Assembly: GCA_945869305.1 (NCBI GenBank)
Contig: CAMBOH010000015.1
Span: forward strand, 1-32,878
Direction of reading: 5' to 3'
Length of the DNA stretch: 32,878 nucleotides
Source: an uncultured bacterium
GTDB taxonomy: Bacteria > Bacteroidota > Bacteroidia > Bacteroidales > Bacteroidaceae
The notes beneath the pieces were generated by a model, which searched no databases, was not told where the DNA came from, and was given only the letters and a program-made list of their open reading frames with translations. The position numbers and the translations under genes were made by a program. Below are positions 26,116-32,878 of this stretch, in pieces (position 1 is the first letter of the stretch; each line of letters begins with the position of its first letter).

Positions 26116-27303
26116 ATGGGAATTTTACAAGACAGATTAGCGAAGTACACCCTGCCGCAGGAATACCAGGCGAAAGGCGTGTACCCCTATTTCCGGGCCA
26201 TCGAAGGCAAACAAGGAACAGAAGTTGAAATGGGCGGACACCATGTGCTGATGTTCGGTTCGAATGCCTACACGGGCCTCACCGGCGACGACCGCATCAT
26301 CCAAGCGGGCATCAAGGCCATGCAGAAGTATGGCTCTGGCTGCGCCGGTTCTCGCTTCCTGAACGGCACACTCGACCTCCACATCCAGCTTGAAAAGGAG
26401 CTTGCCCAGTTTATCGGCAAGGAGGATGCCCTCTGCTACTCCACTGGCTTCACCGTAAATTCCGGTGTCATTTCCTGCCTCACAGGTCGCGAAGACTACA
26501 TCATCTGTGACGACCGCGACCACGCCTCGATTGTCGACGGACGCCGTCTTTCGTTCTCGACCTGTCTCAAGTTCAAGCACAACGACATGGCCGACCTCGA
26601 ACGCCAACTCCAGAAGTGCGCCCCCGAAGCGGTCAAGCTCATCGTTGTCGACGGCGTATTCTCCATGGAAGGCGACCTGGCCAACCTGCCCGAAATCGTA
26701 CGTCTCAAACACAAGTATAACGCCACCATCATGGTCGACGAAGCCCACGGCGTGGGCGTGTTCGGCAAGCAGGGACGCGGCGTGTGTGACTATTTCGGAC
26801 TTACCGATGAGGTTGACCTCATTATGGGTACATTCAGCAAGTCACTGGCCTCCATCGGCGGATTCATCGCAGCCGACGAAAGCATCATCAACTGGCTGCG
26901 CCACAACTCCAGGACTTACATCTTCTCCGCCTCTAACACCCCGGCTGCCACGGCCTGTGCCATGGAAGCCCTCCACATCATCCAGCAGGAGCCCGAACGA
27001 ATCGAAGCCCTCTGGGAGGTGACACGATACGCCCTGAAGCGCTTCCGCGAAGAAGGATTCGAAATCGGCGAAACCGAATCGCCCATCATACCCCTCTATG
27101 TGCGCGACACCGAAAAGACCTTCATCGCCACGGCCCGTGCCTTCGAGGAAGGCGTATTCATCAATCCTGTCATACCGCCCGCCTGTGCCCCCCACGACAC
27201 GCTGGTGCGCGTAGCACTCATGGCCACCCACACCAAAGAACAGGTGGACCGCGCCGTTGCCTCGCTGGGAAAGGTATTCCGCGAACTCGACATCATCAAA
27301 TAA
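26116..27303 (+). CDS. spt: Serine palmitoyltransferase (alpha-oxoamine synthase family)
   Basis: The 395-aa PLP enzyme condenses an acyl-CoA with L-serine to 3-ketodihydrosphingosine, the first step of sphingolipid synthesis, for which Bacteroidales are known. The opening ([18 protein letters not shown]) and VYPYFRAIE, the GSNAYTGLT block, [15 protein letters not shown], the PLP-stacking His in DRDHAS (H136), DEAHG (D208, H211) and the Schiff-base lysine K242 in [12 protein letters not shown] are all in place. Related enzymes (BioF, Kbl) share the fold; the N terminus and [15 protein letters not shown] favour Spt. The frame opens at a TTG at 26041, but the ATG at 26116 is the family start. 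Followed by PPi-PFK after 41 nt. Confidence 0.9.
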   Translation: MGILQDRLAKYTLPQEYQAKGVYPYFRAIEGKQGTEVEMGGHHVLMFGSNAYTGLTGDDRIIQAGIKAMQKYGSGCAGSRFLNGTLDLHIQLEKELAQFIGKEDALCYSTGFTVNSGVISCLTGREDYIICDDRDHASIVDGRRLSFSTCLKFKHNDMADLERQLQKCAPEAVKLIVVDGVFSMEGDLANLPEIVRLKHKYNATIMVDEAHGVGVFGKQGRGVCDYFGLTDEVDLIMGTFSKSLASIGGFIAADESIINWLRHNSRTYIFSASNTPAATACAMEALHIIQQEPERIEALWEVTRYALKRFREEGFEIGETESPIIPLYVRDTEKTFIATARAFEEGVFINPVIPPACAPHDTLVRVALMATHTKEQVDRAVASLGKVFRELDIIK

Positions 27304-27344
27304 CAAATACACGAAACAAACCCCTATTCTTTTTGTACAGCCTT

Positions 27345-28982
27345 ATGGAAAAGAGCGCATTACAGATTGCACGTGCGGCTTACCAGCCCAAGCTCCCTGC
27401 CGGCCTGCGCGGCAATGTGAGCATCAAAGAAGGAAATGCCACCGAGAGTGTCGGCGACCAGGAAGAAATCAAGAAACTCTTCCCCAACACCTACGGAATG
27501 CCCCTCGTTGAGTTTGTACCCAGCGATGAGAAAAAGGAATATGCCCCTATGAACATCGGCATCATCCTCTCTGGCGGCCAGGCTCCCGGCGGACACAACG
27601 TGATCTGTGGCCTTTACGATGAACTCAAGAAGCAGAATCCCGCCAACAAGCTCTACGGCTTCCTCATGGGCCCCGGCGGTCTGGTAGACCACAAATACAT
27701 TGAGCTGACCGACGCCCTCATCGACGAGTACCGCAACACGGGCGGTTTCGACCTCATCGGTTCGGGACGCACAAAGCTCGAAGAGGAAGCCCAGTTCGAG
27801 AGCGGACTCAAAATCATCCGCGAACTTGGCATCAAGGCCGTTGTCATCATCGGTGGCGACGACTCCAACACCAACGCCTGCGTACTGGCCGAATACTATG
27901 CCGCCCACAACTACGGCGTGCAGGTTATCGGCTGCCCCAAGACCATCGACGGCGACCTGAAGAACGAACAGATTGAAACCTCCTTCGGCTTCGACACGGC
28001 CTGCAAGACCTACGCCGAAGTAATCGGCAACATCCAGCGCGACGCCAACTCGGCACGCAAATACTGGCACTTCATCAAGCTCATGGGACGCTCGGCCAGC
28101 CACATCGCACTCGAATGCGCCCTGCAATGCCAGCCCAACGTGTGCATCGTAAGCGAAGAGGTCGAAGAGAAGAACCAGACACTCGACGACATAGTCACCT
28201 ACATCGCTGACATCGTGGCACGCCGCGCAGCCAACGGCAACAACTTCGGAACCGTGCTCATCCCCGAAGGTCTCATTGAGTTCATCCCCGCCATGAAGAA
28301 GCTCATCGCCGAGCTCAACGACCTGCTGGCTACTCCCGAAGCAGCCGCCGTTGAAGCTGCCGAACAGCGCACATGGATTCTCTCGAAGCTCTCTGCCGAC
28401 AACGCTGCCATCTATGCCAGCCTGCCCGAAGGCGTGGCCAAGCAGCTCACCATGGAGCGTGACCCCCACGGAAACGTACAGGTGTCACTCATCGAAACCG
28501 AAAAGCTCCTCTCCGAAATGGTTGCCGTGAAGCTCGATGCCTGGAAGGCAGAAGGCAAGTTCAACGGAAAGTTCGCCGCCCAACACCACTTCTTCGGCTA
28601 CGAAGGCCGCTGCGCTGCCCCCTCTAACTACGATGCAGACTACTGCTACGCACTCGGAACCAGCGCCGCCCAGCTCGTTGCCAACGGCAAGACCGGCTAC
28701 ATGGCCATCGTGAAGAATACTACCGCACCGGCCGAGCAGTGGATTGCAGGTGGTGTGCCCATCACCATGATGATGAACATGGAGCGCCGCCACGGCAAGA
28801 TGAAGCCCGTAATCAAGAAGGCTCTGGTCCGTCTCGATGGAGCACCCTTCAAGGAGTTTGCCGCCCATCGCGAAGACTGGGCTGTCAACACCCGCTTTGT
28901 CTACCCCGGCCCCATCCAGTACTTCGGCCCGTCTGAAGTGTGCGACCAGTGCACCATCACGCTGAAGCTCGAACAGGCATAA
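27345..28982 (+). CDS. pfp: Diphosphate-dependent phosphofructokinase, long form
   Basis: The 545-aa enzyme transfers phosphate between PPi and fructose 6-phosphate reversibly in glycolysis. The PPi type is shown by GGDDSNTNA (residues 170-178, Asp-Asp in place of the Asp-Gly of ATP enzymes) and by the lysine in PKTIDGDLK (about 199-206). [13 protein letters not shown] and [13 protein letters not shown] are conserved. The size, with large insertions in the C-terminal half, fits the long clade shared with plants and Bacteroidota. A TTG at 27333 would add four residues; the ATG at 27345 is preferred. It ends 45 nt before a strong bidirectional terminator and may share the spt promoter. Confidence 0.96.
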   Translation: MEKSALQIARAAYQPKLPAGLRGNVSIKEGNATESVGDQEEIKKLFPNTYGMPLVEFVPSDEKKEYAPMNIGIILSGGQAPGGHNVICGLYDELKKQNPANKLYGFLMGPGGLVDHKYIELTDALIDEYRNTGGFDLIGSGRTKLEEEAQFESGLKIIRELGIKAVVIIGGDDSNTNACVLAEYYAAHNYGVQVIGCPKTIDGDLKNEQIETSFGFDTACKTYAEVIGNIQRDANSARKYWHFIKLMGRSASHIALECALQCQPNVCIVSEEVEEKNQTLDDIVTYIADIVARRAANGNNFGTVLIPEGLIEFIPAMKKLIAELNDLLATPEAAAVEAAEQRTWILSKLSADNAAIYASLPEGVAKQLTMERDPHGNVQVSLIETEKLLSEMVAVKLDAWKAEGKFNGKFAAQHHFFGYEGRCAAPSNYDADYCYALGTSAAQLVANGKTGYMAIVKNTTAPAEQWIAGGVPITMMMNMERRHGKMKPVIKKALVRLDGAPFKEFAAHREDWAVNTRFVYPGPIQYFGPSEVCDQCTITLKLEQA

Positions 28983-29026
28983 CCCCGCAACAAGGGACTA
29001 TGTAACCCAACATCACAAAGCACCAA

Positions 29027-29077
29027 AAAGTGGCTGCGCCCCGCAAAGTCTATTCGCAAAGGGCGCAGCCACTTTTC
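29027..29077. terminator. Bidirectional intrinsic terminator between pfp and the ZIP gene
   Basis: AAAAGTGGCTGCGCCC (29027-29042) pairs perfectly with GGGCGCAGCCACTTTT (29062-29077) over a 19-nt loop. A and T runs flank both sides, so it can end transcription of the diphosphate-dependent kinase gene on the plus strand and of the ZIP gene, whose stop is at 29131, on the minus strand. Confidence 0.9.
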
Positions 29078-29130
29078 TGTTTACCGGTACGGCCTGTGGC
29101 TACAGCAGCCGCCAGCCTGTCGGGATTTCC

Positions 29131-29883
29131 TCACCAAGAACGCTCCATCAGCAGCAGCGACATGAAGCCGAGCAGCAAGGCGTAGGTGGCCAGCTTCTGA
29201 TAGCCATGTGCATGGGTTTCGGGAATCATCTCGTCGGAGGTCACATAGAGCATGGCTCCTCCGGCGAAGCCGAGCATGACAGGCAGGAACACTGCCGACA
29301 GGCTGCCCAAGGCGAAGCCGAGCCACACGCCGACGACTTCGAGCAGGCCAATGGCGGTCGAAACGACAAACGTGCGCCAACGCGACACACCGGCCAACAG
29401 CAACGGAGCGATGACAACCATGCCTTCGGGCACATTCTGCAGGGCTATGCCTGCCGTAACGGCCCAGTCGGTCTGTCCGCTTCCATCCCCTGCGTGCATA
29501 CTCACACCGGCCGCTATGCCTTCGGGCAGCTTGTGTAGGGCAATGGCCAACACAAAGAGCAGAATGCGGTTCAGCTTCTTGTTGTTGCGGTGTGCTTCGG
29601 CATCCAGCCCCGTCACCGTATGCAAGTGCGGCACAATCAGGTCGAGCACGTTCAGAAAGAGAGCCCCGGCCATCACGCCTACAACCACCGTCCACACGTG
29701 GTCCGTCTGTTCGAAAGCCGGCACAATCAGACCCAGCGTAGAGGCGGCCAACATGATGCCCGCACAATAGCCCAGTACCGCATCATTCCACTTGTGGGGA
29801 AGTTCCTTGATGCAGAACCCGAGCAGCGATCCCAGCAGTGTGGCCGCAAAGAGCCCCGCTGCACTCATCCATACCTCTGCCAT
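29131..29883 (-). CDS. ZIP-family divalent metal transporter
   Basis: The 250-aa protein has about eight membrane helices and the ZIP metal-binding helices: ALHKLPEGIAAGV near residue 115 and ALQNVPEGMVV near 148, with the further SDEMIPETHAHG segment near 218. It should import Zn2+ or a related ion into the cytoplasm. The His-rich variable loop between helices 3 and 4 is short (HRNNKKLNR). It starts 13 nt after the pfkA stop on the same strand and is very likely in its operon. Direction and metal are inferred from the family. Confidence 0.93.
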   Translation of the reverse strand: MAEVWMSAAGLFAATLLGSLLGFCIKELPHKWNDAVLGYCAGIMLAASTLGLIVPAFEQTDHVWTVVVGVMAGALFLNVLDLIVPHLHTVTGLDAEAHRNNKKLNRILLFVLAIALHKLPEGIAAGVSMHAGDGSGQTDWAVTAGIALQNVPEGMVVIAPLLLAGVSRWRTFVVSTAIGLLEVVGVWLGFALGSLSAVFLPVMLGFAGGAMLYVTSDEMIPETHAHGYQKLATYALLLGFMSLLLMERSW

Positions 29884-29896
29884 GCTTCCGCCGGTT

Positions 29897-30874
29897 TTAT
29901 ATGCTCAGTTCGTCAAGTACCTTAATCAGCCGCTTGTCCATGGGCTTGCGCTTGCCGATGGCATCAATGAAGGGCACGTAAACCACCTCATTGTTGCGCA
30001 CGCCGACCATCACGTTGCGCTGTCCCTGAACCAGGGCCTCGATGGCACCCACACCGACCTGCGAAGCCAATATGCGGTCGCGGGCCGACGGACGGCCTCC
30101 GCGCTGCAGGTGTCCCAGTATAGACACACGCACGTCAAAGTTGGGATATTCGCGGTTCACGCGTTCGGCATAGTACATGGCACCACACTGCGGACTTTCG
30201 CTCACAATGACGATGCAGCTCTTCTTGCTCTTGCGTATGCCACGCTCCATGAACTCGATGAGCTGGTCGCTGCCTGTCGAATCCTCAGGAATGATGGCAG
30301 CCTCCGCACCAGCTGCAATCGCACTGTTCTGGGCCAGGAAGCCGGCGTCGCGTCCCATCACTTCAACGAAGAAGATGCGTTCGTGCGAAGTGGCCGTGTC
30401 GCGGATCTTGTCGACACAGTCGGTGATGGTGTTCAGCGTGGTGTCGTAACCGATCGTGCTGTCGGTGCCATACAGGTCGTTGTCGATGGTGCCCGGCAGG
30501 CCGATGCACGGAAAGTCGTACTCCTCGGCCAGCTTCATGGCTCCCGTGAGCGAACCGTTTCCGCCTATCACGATCAGCGCATCGATCGACTCCTTGCGCA
30601 GCGTCTCGTAGGCCCGCTTCCGTCCGGCCGCCGTCTGAAACTCCTTGCTGCGTGCCGTGCGCAGGATGGTGCCACCCGTCTGCACGATGTTGCTCACATC
30701 CTCGGTGGTGAAGGTCTTCACCTCGTCGTTGATCAGTCCTTCATAGCCACGGTAGATGGCCTTTATCTTGAATCCGTTGCAGATGCCGCTACGGGTCACA
30801 GCCCGGATGGCGGCATTCATGCCTGGCGCGTCGCCTCCCGAGGTGAGCACGCCGATACATCTAATCTTTGCCAT
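29897..30874 (-). CDS. pfkA: ATP-dependent 6-phosphofructokinase PfkA
   Basis: The 325-aa enzyme commits fructose 6-phosphate to glycolysis. The ATP loop ([15 protein letters not shown]), [12 protein letters not shown] with the catalytic Asp at 131, [11 protein letters not shown] and the [15 protein letters not shown] block are intact. The nucleotide/Mg2+ site reads GGNGS (104-108) where ATP-type enzymes normally have GGDGS; the codon is AAC, a clean Asp-to-Asn change at the position of E. coli Asp103. That may weaken Mg-ATP binding or mark a specialised paralogue. Flanked upstream by nhaD (63 nt) and downstream by the ZIP gene (13 nt). Catalytic activity is not certain. Confidence 0.94.
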   Translation of the reverse strand: MAKIRCIGVLTSGGDAPGMNAAIRAVTRSGICNGFKIKAIYRGYEGLINDEVKTFTTEDVSNIVQTGGTILRTARSKEFQTAAGRKRAYETLRKESIDALIVIGGNGSLTGAMKLAEEYDFPCIGLPGTIDNDLYGTDSTIGYDTTLNTITDCVDKIRDTATSHERIFFVEVMGRDAGFLAQNSAIAAGAEAAIIPEDSTGSDQLIEFMERGIRKSKKSCIVIVSESPQCGAMYYAERVNREYPNFDVRVSILGHLQRGGRPSARDRILASQVGVGAIEALVQGQRNVMVGVRNNEVVYVPFIDAIGKRKPMDKRLIKVLDELSI

Positions 30875-30937
30875 ATCATTGTTGGATTTTACAGTTTCTG
30901 CTTCTCTGGCTCTGAGGCTCTCTCTTGGGATAATGGA

Positions 30938-32356
30938 TTACAGGTTGGCCGCGCTCCAGGACAGTCCGTCCACGCTCAATGCATAGATGAGCCACACGAC
31001 TGCTCCGGCAGCCAGTCCGGCCAGCACCTTGGGCGTGATGTGCCGCAGATACCACCCGAAGCTCACCTCCTCCATGCGCATGAGCAGCAGCCCGGCTATC
31101 GTGCCGGTCGAAAACAGCGAACCGCCCAGCGCAGCCGCATAACCCAGCAAGGGCCAGAACATGCCGCCCGCAGCGAGTGCCGGAACCGCTGCCTCGGCCC
31201 CATGGGGCGTGCCGAGCAGGCTGATGCCGCCCACCACTGTGGGCACACTGCCCAACAGACCTGAAAGGGCGGTGGCCACACCGGCTGCTACGTAGGCATT
31301 GCCGCAATACTCACACACCCACTGCCCGAAGCTGCCGGCCCACCCCGTTTCGACCAGTGCGCCGAACATGAGGGTGAGCCCCACGAAGAACAGCAGGTTC
31401 TGCAGGTTGGCGTACTGCAGGGCGAGCGGCGAGCGGCGGTTGACCATGCGGTCGCTGCCCAGCAGCTGACGGTTGCACACCTCGTGTACGGTCCACAGGA
31501 GACCGAGCACGCACAGCGCACCCACGAAGGGGGGCATTTGCGTGAGGCGGTGGAAGGTGGGAATGAACCACAGGCCGCCGATGCCCACAAAGAGCATGAG
31601 CAGCCGCTGCGGACGGGTCAGCACCGTGTCGTCTCCCCGATAGGGGGCTGTGGTGCAGGCAAATTCAATGCGTGCGGGCAGACAGCGGTACATGAGCCGC
31701 AACATCACCGCCAGCGACACCAGCAACGGCAACACCAGCACCATGGAGTAACCCGTAGGCGTGACCAGCCGGCCGTTCCACAGCGTGAGGCTGGTGAGGT
31801 CGCCTATCACCGTGAGCGCACCGCCACAGTTGGCGGCCAGCACGATTACCGTGGCATAGATGCGCCTCAAGCGCGACGTGCTGAGCAACGGGTGTACCAC
31901 GCCGATGAGCAGCACCACGGTCACTAAGTTGTCCAGATTGGCCGAAAGCACCAGCGCGAGCAGGGCGAGCTTCCAGAGCAGCTTGCGCGGCTTCCGCGTG
32001 CGTAGCCACTCAGCAGCAAAGTCGAAGCAGCCGTTTCCCGACAGCACCTCAACGATGGTGGTGGTGGCCAGCAGGAAGAGCACAATGTCGGCTGCCTGCG
32101 CCACGTAGCGCAGGAAGACGTGTTGGGCAATAAAGGTCTTGACGGGTTGGGCGATGTTCGCACCCTGTGACGAGAGAAAGGCCAGATAGTCGGCCTGATG
32201 TTCCTGAAGCACGAAATCCGTGCCATAGGCAATGTAGAGCATCCAGCAGCTTGCGCCCACAAACATGGCCACAGCAGCTTTGTTGATGCGGTTGAACGCC
32301 TCAGTGGCTATAAGAACGAGGCCGATAAGCATAATGGCCAATACGACTGCTGCCAT
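30938..32356 (-). CDS. nhaD: Na+/H+ antiporter NhaD-type
   Basis: The 472-aa protein has about 11-13 membrane helices and belongs to the IT superfamily NhaD group. LSANLDNLVTVVLL near residue 138, VLAANCGGALTVIGDLTSLT near 172 with the paired conserved Asn/Gly/Asp features, and the C-terminal SVPTVVGGISLLGTPHGAE region are recognisable. It should exchange Na+ or Li+ for protons across the inner membrane. GDLTS stands where GDPTG-like sequence is common. The ATG at 32356 lies 33 nt below tRNA-Gly on the same strand with no terminator between. pfkA and the ZIP gene follow. Confidence 0.9.
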   Translation of the reverse strand: MAAVVLAIMLIGLVLIATEAFNRINKAAVAMFVGASCWMLYIAYGTDFVLQEHQADYLAFLSSQGANIAQPVKTFIAQHVFLRYVAQAADIVLFLLATTTIVEVLSGNGCFDFAAEWLRTRKPRKLLWKLALLALVLSANLDNLVTVVLLIGVVHPLLSTSRLRRIYATVIVLAANCGGALTVIGDLTSLTLWNGRLVTPTGYSMVLVLPLLVSLAVMLRLMYRCLPARIEFACTTAPYRGDDTVLTRPQRLLMLFVGIGGLWFIPTFHRLTQMPPFVGALCVLGLLWTVHEVCNRQLLGSDRMVNRRSPLALQYANLQNLLFFVGLTLMFGALVETGWAGSFGQWVCEYCGNAYVAAGVATALSGLLGSVPTVVGGISLLGTPHGAEAAVPALAAGGMFWPLLGYAAALGGSLFSTGTIAGLLLMRMEEVSFGWYLRHITPKVLAGLAAGAVVWLIYALSVDGLSWSAANL

Positions 32357-32389
32357 GACTCAATGTGTGGTGTCTGCTGGGGCTGTGTG

Positions 32390-32462
32390 AGCGGCAAACG
32401 GGGTTCGAACCCGCGACCCTTGGCTTGGGAAGCCAATGCTCTGCCAACTGAGCTACTGCCGC
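32390..32462 (-). tRNA. tRNA-Gly, anticodon CCC
   Basis: 73 nt forming a full cloverleaf: acceptor GCGGCAG/TTGCCGC with one G-T pair, D arm GCTC/GAGC, anticodon stem TTGGC/GCCAA with the loop TTCCCAA, T arm GCGGG/CCCGT with the TTCGAAC loop. The discriminator base is T, and the CCA end is not encoded. The anticodon CCC reads GGG. A matching promoter lies about 115 nt upstream. Confidence 0.96.
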
Positions 32463-32577
32463 CTCGACATTCCCCAAAATGTGCTACATATAGGGGGAGG
32501 GGGAAAGCGCGCTCCGGCTTGGGCTGCACCGCCCCGAGGGGCAGGCACATGCGTGACGGTTCAACCGGATTGCTGCG

Positions 32578-32607
32578 CAAAGGTAGAAAGAAATCGGGAC
32601 TATGCAA
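32578..32607 (-). promoter_or_regulatory. Bacteroidota-type promoter for tRNA-Gly (and nhaD)
   Basis: On the minus strand TTG (32605-32607) is followed after exactly 19 nt by TACCTTTG (32578-32585), the best match in the window to the TTG/TAnnTTTG promoter. Predicted start near 32572, giving a leader of about 110 nt before the tRNA 5' end. The remaining upstream spacer (32608-32696) holds nothing I recognise. Confidence 0.72.
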
Positions 32608-32696
32608 GCCCGCCGCCTCTTTTTTTGCATGCCGGGCCGGACAGAACGGACAAGAAGACGACTCATGGCATGCTCCCAACATGGCTTTGACTCGCT

Positions 32697-32822
32697 CTAT
32701 ATATACGCGTATTTACTCTTGTAAAAATCCTTCAGCCCTTCAGCCAATCCTTCATCCTCGTTGAGAATCAGAAGGAAACGGGCTGAAGGGTTTTGTTTCC
32801 AAACCCTTCAGGAAGTTTCAGC
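32697..32822 (-). repeat. 126-bp intergenic repeat, copy R2
   Basis: Read on the minus strand this matches copy R1 (71-196), including GCTGAAACTTCCTGAAGGGT, the hairpin AACCCTTCAG partner, GATGAAGGATTGGCTGAAGG and the AAATACGCGTATATATAG tail. Differences are scattered substitutions, mostly in the middle. It lies upstream of the tRNA promoter, outside any gene. Positions 32823-32878 hold nothing I recognise. Confidence 0.85.
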
Positions 32823-32878
32823 TTTGACTTTTCCTGATTTTGGTTGACCGTTTTTTGCGTTAATTCCTGCTATGGGTT

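Noticed and set aside
29792-31264. 490-aa plus-strand frame
   Set aside because: Antisense to pfkA and the ends of its neighbours; no recognisable domain.

Overview
The window is a chromosomal segment from a Bacteroidota bacterium of the order Bacteroidales. It is GC-rich (I judge well over 50%, not computed). The gene set and protein sequences resemble Prevotellaceae or Bacteroidaceae: serine palmitoyltransferase, carboxynorspermidine decarboxylase, NhaD, paired PPi- and ATP-dependent phosphofructokinases, a DUF3256-type protein, and the YtxH/holin-like/small-protein trio. Start sites have little Shine-Dalgarno character, and several upstream regions carry the Bacteroidota -7 motif TAnnTTTG. 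There is no IS element, CRISPR array, integrase or clear prophage. The segment is mostly housekeeping metabolism and envelope biology, with unusually repeat-rich spacers.

Layout. 1-322: one copy of a 126-bp repeat plus an 18-bp perfect hairpin. 323-6299 (-): glutamate synthase gltB-gltD. 6300-6824: repeat copy A and a 13-bp dyad overlapping a candidate gltB promoter. 6825-7466 (-): DUF3256-like secreted protein. 7767-9779 (+): ligA. 9780-10096: a 23-bp-arm perfect palindrome in repeat copy C. 10097-12444 (-): tightly packed unit of a small membrane protein, YjjP-like and YjjB-like exporter halves, and a LysR regulator. 12445-12975: repeat copy D, a coding remnant and a bidirectional terminator. 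12976-18565 (-): pdxA, nucleotidyltransferase, ATP-grasp protein, CDP-alcohol phosphatidyltransferase, UPF0104-type membrane protein and HAD hydrolase, which look like a lipid head-group pathway. 18861-20646 (-): rlmN and a SPOR-domain lipoprotein. 20980-22179 (+): ytxH, holin-like and small-protein cluster with a 7-bp-based tandem repeat inside it. 22337-25572 (-): galE, nspC, metA. 26116-28982 (+): spt and PPi-dependent phosphofructokinase. 29131-32356 (-): nhaD, pfkA and a ZIP transporter, preceded 33 nt upstream by tRNA-Gly(CCC). 32697-32822: second copy of the 126-bp repeat, inverted relative to the first.

How the genes work together. GltBD supplies glutamate. Both phosphofructokinase types sit around one convergent terminator. 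Spt makes the long-chain base of sphingolipids, and the 12976-17378 cluster has the parts to activate a phosphorylated alcohol with a nucleotide, transfer it to a lipid, and process or move the product. MetA and NspC serve methionine and polyamine synthesis.

The best candidates for something undescribed are the head-group-like operon and the two intergenic repeat families, particularly the inverted 126-bp pair about 32.5 kb apart. All functions come from reading the sequence; no database search was run.
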